Assembly: GCA_024279255.1 (NCBI GenBank)
Contig: JAJRRT010000078.1
Span: 1 to 64,000, forward strand
Length of the DNA stretch: 64,000 bases
From: Deltaproteobacteria bacterium
GTDB lineage: Bacteria; Desulfobacterota; Desulfuromonadia; Desulfuromonadales; Geopsychrobacteraceae
Direction of reading: 5' to 3'
Part shown: positions 49,986 through 58,986 of the stretch, piece by piece
How the letters are laid out: every line of letters starts with the position of its first letter
How positions within the stretch are numbered: position 1 is the stretch's first letter
Notes under the pieces: model-generated
What the model saw: only the letters and a program-made list of their open reading frames with translations
The model's database searches: none
Told to the model about the DNA's origin: nothing
Made by a program: the position numbers and the translations under genes

Positions 49986-50153
49986 ATGAGAGAGGTAACT
50001 GTTGAACTTGTAACAAAAGTGCCATGCGAAGCAACTGATGCACAGGTTGAAGAGTGGGTAAAATACCAAACTGGCGTATATGGGGGGATGAACAAAGATA
50101 ACCCATTAGCCGAATATGATCTTGACGGGATAGACGCAACAGTTTTGTGCTGA
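49986..50153 (+). CDS. Small hypothetical protein (55 aa), cassette-like
   Basis: MREVTVELVTKVPCEATDAQVEEWVKYQTGVYGGMNKDNPLAEYDLDGIDATVLC; stop codon 3 nt before attC-like site 2. Confidence 0.5.
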   Translation: MREVTVELVTKVPCEATDAQVEEWVKYQTGVYGGMNKDNPLAEYDLDGIDATVLC

Positions 50154-50156
50154 GCA

Positions 50157-50205
50157 ATACAACACCGAGATAGGCGGGGTCTCCCCGCTTATCGACTGGT
50201 TATGC
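50157..50205 (+). repeat. attC-like site 2
   Basis: ATACAAC-ACCGA-GATAGGCG-GGGTCTCCC-CGCTTATC-GACTG-GTTATGC. Confidence 0.55.
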
Positions 50206-50248
50206 GCGCCCTTATGCTTAACCTTTAACTGATGGAGGAATGAAATAG

Positions 50249-50527
50249 ATGAAATCTTTAAACATGAAAGTAGCCTGCCTGTTCTTGTTCTCTTTGATTA
50301 GCTTGCTATCTGGGTGTACTGCCCTGGAAATAGCTGACATGATCTTTGACGACGACTGCCGCTACCGTGGAACTGTGGAGCAAGTTGACCACCGTGACAG
50401 CCAAACGTTCGTAAAATTCGACGATAGTAATACCGTGTACCAATGTGCCACCGCCGAATGGGTAGCCGTAGGCGGCTGGATTGAGGTTAGAGATATGCAA
50501 AATAATGGCTGTATTTTCTCCAGATAA
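50249..50527 (+). CDS. Small lipoprotein, cassette-like
   Basis: MKVACLFLFSLISLLSGCTA lipobox. Confidence 0.6.
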   Translation: MKSLNMKVACLFLFSLISLLSGCTALEIADMIFDDDCRYRGTVEQVDHRDSQTFVKFDDSNTVYQCATAEWVAVGGWIEVRDMQNNGCIFSR

Positions 50528-50573
50528 CAACCATGATCAGCGCGTGACAACGCTAACAAGGAGGACAAACGAA

Positions 50574-50834
50574 ATGGACTGTGGCCAATTTTGCCCAAAT
50601 GATAGTTTCCCGGTGCCCTGCTCAACGTGTGACCGCGCATGGATGAACAAGCCAGCAGCACAGCAAGTTTCATCCGCTGGATCTATTCGGCAGGATCAGA
50701 TGAAACCGCCAAGTTCAAACCGAAAATACCGTTGCGCCCAGTGTGAAGAGTTGTGCGACCCAGAGCGGCATGACGGAGCCTACGCATCCGAAACGATGAA
50801 GCCCGTTTGCCCTAGCTGTGAATCGAGTTGGTGA
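50574..50834 (+). CDS. Cys-rich zinc-ribbon-like small protein
   Basis: CGQFC..CSTCD and YRCAQCEELCDPE...PVCPSCESSW. Confidence 0.45.
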   Translation: MDCGQFCPNDSFPVPCSTCDRAWMNKPAAQQVSSAGSIRQDQMKPPSSNRKYRCAQCEELCDPERHDGAYASETMKPVCPSCESSW

Positions 50835-50889
50835 TAAGAATAGAACGAAAAACGAGAACCGGCAGCGATGCTGAAAAAAGGAGACAGAA

Positions 50890-51069
50890 ATGAAGTATAT
50901 CGTAGAATACTCTTATGAATTTAAGGGATCGACAGAAATCGAAATTGATGCAGACTCAAGGGAAGAAGCAGAGAAGAAGGCGCTTAAACTAGCGGAAGAT
51001 GACGCCGACGCCAAACGTCTGTCGTCGCGATTCGATTGTGAAATTGATGGAATATACGAGGCCGAATAA
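50890..51069 (+). CDS. Small acidic hypothetical protein (59 aa)
   Basis: MKYIVEYSYEFKGSTEIEIDADSREEAEKKALKLAEDDA...; stop followed immediately by attC-like site 3. Confidence 0.5.
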   Translation: MKYIVEYSYEFKGSTEIEIDADSREEAEKKALKLAEDDADAKRLSSRFDCEIDGIYEAE

Positions 51070-51072
51070 GAA

Positions 51073-51122
51073 ATACAACACCAGGTTAACTGGCCATCAA
51101 CAGGTTCATCCCTTGGTTATGC
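51073..51122 (+). repeat. attC-like site 3
   Basis: ATACAAC-ACCAG-GTTAACTGG...GGTTCATC-CCTTG-GTTATGC. Confidence 0.45.
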
Positions 51123-51178
51123 GAGCCCTTTATGATTGACATTTAAAACCGCCACGGCGTATATCTGAAACCTTAGAC

Positions 51179-51214
51179 AAAAGCCCCTTGAGCCCAGCGC
51201 CCAAGGGGCTTTTC
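51179..51214 (+). terminator. Rho-independent terminator
   Basis: AAAAGCCCCTTG-AGCCCAGCGC-CCAAGGGGCTTTT. Confidence 0.85.
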
Positions 51215-51319
51215 TTGTGAAACGCTTCCTATCACAAAACCCGCCAAGCTCCACTATTCTGCACCCCTGTTGAACAACGCGCCGGTCATCTTGATCGGCT
51301 ACTCGTACACGGGGAACCC

Positions 51320-51892
51320 ATGAAAAATAAAACTCGCATCCTGATCGATCCAGGTCATCCGGCCAAAGACAACCCCGGCGCGATTCACGCCGGAGTTCAC
51401 GAAGCCGCCATCAATTTGCAGGTCGCTATCCGTCTCGGTGATCTACTCGAAGCTGCTGGCTTCGCACCACGCTACACCCGCAAGACCAGCCTGCCGGTTG
51501 AGCTCTACGACCGGGTCCACATCGAGCACCTGACCGAGCCAGACCTGTTCGTCTCACTGCACTGCAACAGCTTCAGCTCACCCGGTGTCAACGGTATCGA
51601 GGTCTTCACCAGCATCGGCCACACCAAGGCCGACCACGCCGCCGAGTGCGCCTGCCAAGCGCTCAAAGGCATCTTCCCTGACAGCCGCTTCCGCGCCGAT
51701 ATCTCAGACGGAGACCTCGACAAAGAGGCCGACTTCTACGTGCTCAACAACACCCTCTGCCCGGCCTACCTGGTCGAAATGGGCTATCTCAGCAATGACG
51801 CAGAACGCGCCAAGCTGACCGACCCGGCCTACCAGGACCAGATCGCCGCCGCACTGTGCAGCGGTATCATCGACTGGAGTGAGACCAAATGA
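51320..51892 (+). CDS. N-acetylmuramoyl-L-alanine amidase (phage endolysin)
   Basis: ILIDPGHPAKDNPGA, SLHCNSF, YLVEMGYLSN amidase_3 motifs. Confidence 0.9.
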   Translation: MKNKTRILIDPGHPAKDNPGAIHAGVHEAAINLQVAIRLGDLLEAAGFAPRYTRKTSLPVELYDRVHIEHLTEPDLFVSLHCNSFSSPGVNGIEVFTSIGHTKADHAAECACQALKGIFPDSRFRADISDGDLDKEADFYVLNNTLCPAYLVEMGYLSNDAERAKLTDPAYQDQIAAALCSGIIDWSETK

Positions 51893-52317
51893 ATAAGGGT
51901 GCCAGTCACGCCAACCTCTTTGCACCGCAAGGCTATATCAACGCCTCGCCATTGCTTCGCTCGCGGGTCGTTAACGGCTGCGGCACCGACGGCTGGAAAG
52001 GCCAGCTGGTGCCGGAGAAGATCTGGGGCCTGCCGGTTACCGCTGCCTGCAATATTCACGATTGGATGTATTCCGCCGGTTTTGATATCGCAGATAAGCG
52101 CGAAGCTGACCGCGCATTTCTCAATAACATGCTGCGGCTGATCGACGCCGCTGGCGGGATTGGCCTTCTGCGCTGGCTGCGCCGCAAGCGGGCGCTCAAA
52201 TATTACCAGGCCGTCGCTGAGTTCGGTGGAGCGGCGTTCTGGGACAGTAAAAATGAAATCATCAACACTATATCCGCCGTCAAGGCACTGGAGATCTCAA
52301 ATGAAGAGTCCATTTAA
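51889..52317 (+). CDS. Phospholipase A2-like phage protein
   Basis: CNIHDWMY matches the C-x2-H-D-x2-Y catalytic pattern of PLA2; adjacent to endolysin. Confidence 0.55.
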   Translation: MNKGASHANLFAPQGYINASPLLRSRVVNGCGTDGWKGQLVPEKIWGLPVTAACNIHDWMYSAGFDIADKREADRAFLNNMLRLIDAAGGIGLLRWLRRKRALKYYQAVAEFGGAAFWDSKNEIINTISAVKALEISNEESI

Positions 52318-52963
52318 ATCAAAAACCTTGTGGGTCAACATAATCGGAATACTCGCCATGCTGGGGCAGAGCCAATTCGGGTTTGTCGTGGCTGCCGAAG
52401 ACCAGGCCGTGGCCCTGGGTGCCATTAACCTGATCCTACGTTTGATTACCCGTGAGCAGATCGACTGGTCAACGCCGATCAACAATATACGGGGATCAGC
52501 CCGGCGCTACTTGGTGGCGTCCATGCTCTGTTTTTCGCTGGCCGGGCTGGTGGCGCTGCCGCTGTTGTCAGGATGCAGCATGGCTGGCCGTATCGCAAAC
52601 GATGACATCGCGGCCCAGCTGGTGGTGCGTGCCGCCGCAGGCAGGGTGCTTGATCAGCGTCCAGACTGGACCGAGGCCACTTACCGCATTACCGGTGAGC
52701 TGATCGAGCTGGTGCGCAGCGAGCCGCACGTCAGTTTGGCTGGTCTGGAAGAGGCTGTGATCGACAGAGTCAACTGGAATGAGCTGACCCCGGAAGATCA
52801 AGCCATACTGCAGGTGCTGATCAGTGCGGCCCGCACCGATCTTGAGGTGGCGCTGGAAAAGCGTGGCGTCAGCGAACCGGGCGAAACAAAAATCGCGATG
52901 CAGCGCGTACTAGGTTGGATCAACCAGTCCGCCGAGATCAGGAGAGCGGTCCATGCCGGATGA
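52301..52963 (+). CDS. Phage membrane protein, holin-like N-terminus
   Basis: MKSPFKSKTLWVNIIGILAMLGQSQ... plus internal hydrophobic segment LLSGCSMAG. Confidence 0.6.
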   Translation: MKSPFKSKTLWVNIIGILAMLGQSQFGFVVAAEDQAVALGAINLILRLITREQIDWSTPINNIRGSARRYLVASMLCFSLAGLVALPLLSGCSMAGRIANDDIAAQLVVRAAAGRVLDQRPDWTEATYRITGELIELVRSEPHVSLAGLEEAVIDRVNWNELTPEDQAILQVLISAARTDLEVALEKRGVSEPGETKIAMQRVLGWINQSAEIRRAVHAG

Positions 52964-53165
52964 GATCGATCAGGCTCAACACCATAATGAGTGGCACCAG
53001 CGGCTGGCCCTGAAACAGGCACAAGCGAAAGCGTCAACCCAGCCGAGTCGCCTTGAGTGTCTCGACTGTGAAGAACCGATCCCTGAAGCCAGGCGCCAAG
53101 CCGTACCAGGCTGCAAGCGCTGCATCGACTGTCAGACATTACATGAAAACTGGAGGCCACTTTGA
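52953..53165 (+). CDS. TraR/DksA-type zinc finger protein
   Basis: CLDCEEPIPEARRQAVPGCKRCIDCQ. Confidence 0.88.
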   Translation: MPDEIDQAQHHNEWHQRLALKQAQAKASTQPSRLECLDCEEPIPEARRQAVPGCKRCIDCQTLHENWRPL

Positions 53166-53638
53166 CGCTACCGCAACTTGACTACGCCGCCTGGAAGTTC
53201 TGGATCTCGATTCTACAGCTCATAGGCATCATCGGCCTCGGCGTCTACTCCTGGTGGACCAACCGCGAAAAGGTTAACAACAAGCGCTTCCGCCAACTCA
53301 AGGTCGATATCGATAAGCAGGTCGACAAGCTACAGCTCGAAGTCGACACGAAGATCAGCCGCGAAGAGGCCGACAGTATCGCCGCCGGTCATGGCAATCA
53401 GTGCCACTTGCATCGCCGCAAAACCGACGACCTCACCAGACAGGCCAACCAGATCGAACTGACCGTCAGAGGGCTGCAGACCGAGGTCGGACACCTGCCG
53501 AACCAATCAGATATCGGGCGGGTCCATTCGCGCATGGATGATGTCGCCAAAGAGATCGACCAGGCGGTCGGTGAGCTGCGCGCCACCCGCCGTCAGATGG
53601 ATCTGGTGCTTGAACAACTTTTAAAGGGAGGGAAATAG
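53162..53638 (+). CDS. DUF2730-like phage protein (Mu gp25 position)
   Basis: N-terminal TM followed by coiled coil; syntenic position. Confidence 0.7.
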   Translation: MTLPQLDYAAWKFWISILQLIGIIGLGVYSWWTNREKVNNKRFRQLKVDIDKQVDKLQLEVDTKISREEADSIAAGHGNQCHLHRRKTDDLTRQANQIELTVRGLQTEVGHLPNQSDIGRVHSRMDDVAKEIDQAVGELRATRRQMDLVLEQLLKGGK

Positions 53639-53937
53639 TGAACGCCTTTGCAATCTTAGTTGAAGAAATCCGACGTCGGGAGATCCTGTGCGCCCTGGCC
53701 CAAGATAAAGGTTATGAGCACAACGAAGGCGTGCTGCAAACAGTGTTGCGTCTGCTCGGGTACACCTCCAGCCGCGACCAGGTGCGGACTAGCTTGGGCT
53801 GGCTGGCAGAGCAAGGGTTCATCACCCTGCGCGAAGTCGGTGGTTACAAGGTCGCCACCCTCATCGCACGCGGTGCCGATGTCGCCAGCGGTGCGGCCAT
53901 CGTGCCGGGCGTCAAGCGCCCAGATCCGAAAGGGTAA
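53638..53937 (+). CDS. Mu gp26-like phage protein
   Basis: VLQTVLRLLGYTSSRDQVRTSLGWLAEQGFI. Confidence 0.7.
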   Translation: MNAFAILVEEIRRREILCALAQDKGYEHNEGVLQTVLRLLGYTSSRDQVRTSLGWLAEQGFITLREVGGYKVATLIARGADVASGAAIVPGVKRPDPKG

Positions 53938-53940
53938 GCC

Positions 53941-54501
53941 ATGGGCAAGCGTCAACAATCCAGCATCGACCTGCTGCCCGACGAGGTCCGCGACCAGCTC
54001 AACGAACTGCTGCGCGATCGCAAGGTCACCCAGCTCGATGCGGTCGAACGGATCAATCAGATCCTCGCCGACATGGACAACCCCGAGCGACTCAGCAAGT
54101 CGGCGGTCAACCGTTACGCCGTGCGCATGGAGCATATCGGCAAGCGGATGCGTGAAAGCCGTGAAGTCGCCGACGCGCTGATCGGCAAGCTCGGCAGCCA
54201 GCCCCAGGGACAGATCGGAAGCATGGTCAACGAGATCCTGCGTAGCGTCAGCTTCGAGCTATCGCTGCAGCTGACCGACGGCGAGCTGGATGAAAAGAAC
54301 GCACCGGCTGTTGCTGGCATCCTCAAAGATCTGGCGCTTACCACCATGCGCCTGGAGAAGGCCGCCAACCTGAATGTCGAACGCGAGAAAGAGATCCGCG
54401 CGCAGGCATTGCTTGAGGCCGCAGAGAAGGTCGACACCGCCGCCACCGCAGCCGGAGTCACCAAAGAGGTCATCGCTAAAATCCATGAGGCATTGATGTA
54501 A
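53941..54501 (+). CDS. DUF3486-family protein (Mu gp27-like small terminase)
   Basis: SSIDLLPDEVRDQLNELLRDRKVTQLDAVERIN. Confidence 0.82.
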   Translation: MGKRQQSSIDLLPDEVRDQLNELLRDRKVTQLDAVERINQILADMDNPERLSKSAVNRYAVRMEHIGKRMRESREVADALIGKLGSQPQGQIGSMVNEILRSVSFELSLQLTDGELDEKNAPAVAGILKDLALTTMRLEKAANLNVEREKEIRAQALLEAAEKVDTAATAAGVTKEVIAKIHEALM

Positions 54502-55924
54502 TGGCAAACGGCAACGCCAAAATCATACCGATCAACCCGTCGGGGATCTTTCTGCCCTATCAGGCCAGGTGGATCAAAGACCAGAGCCGCCTCAAGCTGA
54601 TGGAGAAGGGCCGCCAGATCGGTCTCTCCTGGTGTACGGCATGGGCCTGTGATGAGCGCACCGCCATGCAGGGCAACAAGCACGACCAGTGGGTCTCAAG
54701 CCGTGACGACATTCAGGCGCGGCTCTTTATTGAAGACTGTAAGAAGTGGGCGAAGGCTCTGCAGATCGCCGCCGAGAGCCTCGGAGAAATTGCGATCGAC
54801 AAAGAGAAAACCTTTTCGGCCTACGTGCTGGAGTTCGTCAACGGCAAGCGCATCCACTCCATGAGTAGCAACCCCGACGCCCAGGCAGGCAAGCGCGGCG
54901 GACGTGTGCTCGATGAATTCGCGCTGCATCCAGATCCTCGCAAGCTCTGGTCAATCGCTTATCCAGGCATCACCTGGGGCGGCTCGATGGAGATCATCAG
55001 TACCCATCGCGGTAGCAAGAACTTCTTCAACGACCTGGTCCGCGAAGCGCGAGAGCAAGGCAACCCGAAGAAGATCAGCCTGCACCGCGTCACCCTGCAA
55101 GATGCCCTTGATCAGGGTTTCCTCTACAAGCTGCAGCAAAGCCTGCCGCTCGAAGATCAGATCCAGGCGATGGACGAGACCGCCTACTTCGACTTCGTCA
55201 AGTCGGGCTGCGCCGATGCTGAATCATTTCTGCAAGAGTACATGTGCGAACCGGCCGACGATGATGTCGCCTTCTTAGAATATGACCTGATCGCTTCGGC
55301 CGAATACGGCAGCGACATCGACTGGCAAACCCAAGAAGGCGGGCGACTCTTCGCCGGGATCGACATCGGCCGTAAGCAAGACCTCACCGTGCTGTGGCTG
55401 CTCGAACTGCTCGGCGACGTGCTCTACACCCGCGACATCATCTGCTTGCAGAACATGCGCAAGAGTGAGCAAGAGGCCATCCTCTACCCGATCATGGCCA
55501 AGTGCGAACGGGTCTGTATGGATTACACCGGCCTCGGTATCGGCTGGGGTGATGACGCCCAGGACAAGTTCGGCGAGGACCGTGTCGAATGCGTCACCTT
55601 CACCGGGCGCGTCAAAGAGGCGATGGCCTACCCGGTGCGATCGAAAATGGAAGATCGCCTGCTGCGCATCCCTTACGACAAGCACGTCCGCGCCGATCTG
55701 CGTAGCGTCACCAAGCAGACCACCGCTGCGGGCAACATCCGCTTCACCGCTGAACGCACGCCCGACGGTCACGCTGACCGCTTCTGGGCGCTGGGTCTCG
55801 CGGTTGAGGCAGCAAACTCACCGTCGCAGGAATACGCCTACCACCCGGTCGGCAAAACAACGACAACCACGATAGACCGGTGCGCACCACCGCCGGTCTC
55901 GGCATCAAGAAAGGGCTCTGGTAA
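54501..55924 (+). CDS. Large terminase subunit (Mu gp28-like), with probable -1 frameshift near 55854-55857
   Basis: LPYQARWIKDQSRLKLMEKGRQIGLSW, GIDIGRKQDLTVLW; the ORF tail to 56084 overlaps the portal gene and looks out of frame. Confidence 0.82.
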
Positions 55925-57516
55925 TGGCCTTAGTCGATCAATACGGGCGGAAGATCCAGCCCAAAGAATTAGTCCGCGAGATCGCCGGGCCGACCTTGGC
56001 AGGTATCCGCTCGATCTGGAACCAGTCGGTCGCCTCGGGTCTCACCCCGCAGCGCCTCGCCGGATTGCTGACCGCTGCTGCTGATGGTGATCACAACGAG
56101 TACCTGTCACTGGCTGAAGAGATGGAGGAACGTGACCTGCACTACGGCGCTGAACTCGGCAAGCGCAAGCTGGCTGTCTCCCGACTGCCGCTGTCGGTCG
56201 AGTCGTATAGCGACGAAGAGCACGACCTCAAGCTGACCGACGCCGTGCGTGACATGATCCGCAAGCCCGGTTTTCGTGGTCTGCTCAAAGATCAGCTTGA
56301 CGCCCTGGGCAAAGGATACGCCGTTGCAGAGATCATCTGGGACAAGAGCGGTGGCATCTGGACCCCATCCCGCTACGCCTACCGTGATCCGCGCTTCTTT
56401 CAGTTCGATCGCGTCAGCCGTAGCGAACTGCGCCTGCGGGATGAGATGGGTGGTGTGGATGGGCTACCGCTGGAGCCATACAAGTTCATCGTCCACACCC
56501 CGAAGATCAAGAGCGGTCTGCCGATTCGTGGCGGGCTGGCGCGTGTCGCGGCCTGGGCGTTCATGTGCAAGGGCTACACGGTTAAAGACTGGCTGGCGTT
56601 TGCCGAGGTCTTCGGTATGCCGATGCGCCTGGGCAAGTACCGCGCCGGGGCAACGCAGGGCGACATCAACGTCTTGAAGACCGCCGTCGCTAACCTTGGG
56701 TCAGATGCCGCCGCCGTCTTTCCGGAGTCGATGCAGATCGAGCTGGTCGAAGCGGCCAAGGGATCTGGCGCGAACAGTTTTTTTAAGATCCTCGCAGAGT
56801 ATCTGGATGATCAGGTCAGCAAGGGGATTCTGGGCCAGACCGCCTCATCAAGCGGCACACCGGGCAAGCTGGGCAATGACACCCTGCAGTCTGACGTGCG
56901 CGACGACATCCGCGATGACGACGCAGAGCAGTTGGAAGATACCCTCAACCGCGACCTGGTGCGCGCCCTGATCGACCTGAACTATGGCCCGCAGAAGAAC
57001 TATCCCACCATTCAGTTACGTGCCTCGCAGCCCGAAGATATCACTGCCCTGGTGACATCGCTGAAAGAGCTGGTTCCGCTGGGGATGAAGGTCGAGCAGA
57101 GCGTAGTGCGTGATCGCCTTGGCCTGCCAGACCCTGCCAAGAATGCCAAACCAGAAGACTTGCTCGGTGTGCCTGCTGCAGCTGCACCGGTCCCAGCCCT
57201 CAACCGTGAGCAGCCGTGCAGCTGCCCGAGCTGTGCCAGCACCAAGATCGCGCTGAACGCTGAGGCCGCTGCCTTTGTCCCAGACAACCCAAGCCGCCTG
57301 GCAGACAAACTGGCAACCGACGCCGCGCCGCTGATGGACGCGCTGATCAACCAGGCCGCGCAGATCGTCAACACGGCAGGCACGCTGCAAGAGATCCGCA
57401 CCGGCATCGAGCAACTGGCGAAAGATTATGACATCACCGATCTGGGCACGCTGCTCGCGCAAGCCTTCGCGCTGGCCAGCCTGACCGGTAGCGCCGAGGT
57501 GACCGATGAAAATTGA
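55924..57516 (+). CDS. DUF935 portal protein (Mu gp29-like)
   Basis: PTLAGIRSIWNQSVASGLTPQRLAGLL...GKYRAGATQGDINVLKTAVANLGSDAAAVFPE. Confidence 0.9.
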   Translation: MALVDQYGRKIQPKELVREIAGPTLAGIRSIWNQSVASGLTPQRLAGLLTAAADGDHNEYLSLAEEMEERDLHYGAELGKRKLAVSRLPLSVESYSDEEHDLKLTDAVRDMIRKPGFRGLLKDQLDALGKGYAVAEIIWDKSGGIWTPSRYAYRDPRFFQFDRVSRSELRLRDEMGGVDGLPLEPYKFIVHTPKIKSGLPIRGGLARVAAWAFMCKGYTVKDWLAFAEVFGMPMRLGKYRAGATQGDINVLKTAVANLGSDAAAVFPESMQIELVEAAKGSGANSFFKILAEYLDDQVSKGILGQTASSSGTPGKLGNDTLQSDVRDDIRDDDAEQLEDTLNRDLVRALIDLNYGPQKNYPTIQLRASQPEDITALVTSLKELVPLGMKVEQSVVRDRLGLPDPAKNAKPEDLLGVPAAAAPVPALNREQPCSCPSCASTKIALNAEAAAFVPDNPSRLADKLATDAAPLMDALINQAAQIVNTAGTLQEIRTGIEQLAKDYDITDLGTLLAQAFALASLTGSAEVTDEN

Positions 57517-58216
57517 GGCGATCTTCCACCTGCCCTTTGCCGAAGCGGTCGCGGCCCTACGTGACAAGGCCAACGTACCGACTGCGCGCTGGGATGATCT
57601 GTGGAAAGAAGAACACGCCAGCGGATTTATGATTGCCGGAGCGATGAAGGCCGACCTGCTCGCCGATCTGCGCGACTCTGTCGACCGTGCCATCAGCGAA
57701 GGGATTACCCTCGAAACCTTCCGCGCTGAGTTCGCCGCTACAGTCAAAAAGCACGGTTGGTCCTACAACGGCGGCGAAGGATGGCGCAGCCGGGTGATCT
57801 ACGAGACCAACATCCGCACCACGTATCAGGCTGGTCGCTGGCAACAGATGACCGACCCTGATGTGCTCAAGTTTTATCCCTATCTGGAATACCGTCACGC
57901 CGACAGCGCCAACCCACGCTTGCAGCATGTCGCCTGGGATGGCCTGACCCTGCCTGCTGATGATCCCTGGTGGCAGACTCACTATCCACCCAACGGCTGG
58001 GGCTGCAAGTGCAAAGTCTTTTCTGCGGGGAAACGTGATCTGGCCAGAGCAGGCAAGACCACGCCAGACACCGCACCGGCGATTGTCATTGACCAGGAGA
58101 CCGGCGCACCTGAGGGGATCGGTAAGGGCTGGGATTACAACGTCGGCGAAGCCCGCCAACAGGCGCAGAAGCAAGCGCTGGCTGATGCCGAGGCAAGGGT
58201 GAACGGTAATGGCTGA
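57506..58216 (+). CDS. Phage head morphogenesis protein (Mu gp30/F-like)
   Basis: RVIYETNIRTTYQAGRW...ADDPWWQTHYPPNGWGCKCKV. Confidence 0.9.
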   Translation: MKIEAIFHLPFAEAVAALRDKANVPTARWDDLWKEEHASGFMIAGAMKADLLADLRDSVDRAISEGITLETFRAEFAATVKKHGWSYNGGEGWRSRVIYETNIRTTYQAGRWQQMTDPDVLKFYPYLEYRHADSANPRLQHVAWDGLTLPADDPWWQTHYPPNGWGCKCKVFSAGKRDLARAGKTTPDTAPAIVIDQETGAPEGIGKGWDYNVGEARQQAQKQALADAEARVNGNG

Positions 58217-58634
58217 CATTTTCTCGGTCAGCATCGACGACAGCGAAGTCCGCGCCGCGCTGCAGCGGGCCATGACCGCGACCGGAAACTTGCGACCGGT
58301 GATGAAAGCGATCGGCGAACGGCTGCTGCGTTCGACCGAAGACCGTTTCGCCACCGAAACCGCACCGGACGGTAGCGCCTGGAAACCGCTGAAGGACCGG
58401 ACCCAGAGTGGCCGCAAGATCCTGACAAAGAGCCACCAGCTACGTGGCAGTTTCTACCGCCGCGCCACAGCGACCAGCGTCGCGGTCGGTACCGGCAAGA
58501 TCTACGGTGCCACCCATCAGTTTGGTCGTGGCGCAATACCGGCTCGCCCGTTTCTGGGGATCACCGCCGATGATCGGGTTGAGATTATGGATCTGCTCGC
58601 CGAGCACCTGGACCAAGCGCTGACCGGCAACTGA
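58209..58634 (+). CDS. Phage virion morphogenesis protein (Mu gpG-like)
   Basis: LLRSTEDRFATETAPDGSAWKPL...GRGAIPARPFLGI. Confidence 0.88.
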   Translation: MADIFSVSIDDSEVRAALQRAMTATGNLRPVMKAIGERLLRSTEDRFATETAPDGSAWKPLKDRTQSGRKILTKSHQLRGSFYRRATATSVAVGTGKIYGATHQFGRGAIPARPFLGITADDRVEIMDLLAEHLDQALTGN

Positions 58635-58649
58635 ACAAACGGAGGTCAA

Positions 58650-58796
58650 ATGATAACCATCGCCGCCACGTTCCTGATGATCGCTACTTGCAGCACGGGA
58701 AATTTTCCACCACCACCGCCCGCGATCCCGAGTGCGATGACATATCTCAAAAAGAGACGCCGCAGAGGTCAACCCGGCAAAGGTTGGCGGCATTGA
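58650..58796 (+). CDS. Small hypothetical protein (48 aa)
   Basis: MITIAATFLMIATCSTGNFPPPPPAIPSAMTYLKKRRRRGQPGKGWRH; SD-like AAACGGAGG upstream. Confidence 0.4.
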   Translation: MITIAATFLMIATCSTGNFPPPPPAIPSAMTYLKKRRRRGQPGKGWRH

Positions 58797-58875
58797 GAAT
58801 GGCCCCTCTCGCTTGAGATCTGTCCGACACGTTGGCAAGGGTCGCTAAAAATAAAGATCGTTGAACCTCGAAGAC

Positions 58876-58973
58876 GTTAAACGCTAGTTAAACGCGGTTA
58901 GGGATACAGGTTGTGAAGCGCTTCATCTCAGAAGTCTCAAACTAACTTGCTAGGGTGCTGCAAGCGCCCTAGC
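58876..58973. promoter_or_regulatory. Candidate late-gene (gpI) control region
   Basis: GTTAAACGC direct repeats at 58876 and 58887, palindrome TGAAGCGCTTCA 58914-58925, hairpin 58949-58973. Confidence 0.5.
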
Positions 58974-58986
58974 TGAAGGAGCAAAC

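Noticed and set aside
49822-50157. 111-aa minus-strand ORF across the attC-like region
   Set aside because: Spans a site-1/site-2 inverted repeat and opposes the cassette ORFs; no motif
57557-58417. 286-aa minus-strand ORF
   Set aside because: Antisense to gp30-like and gpG-like head genes; GC-rich shadow ORF
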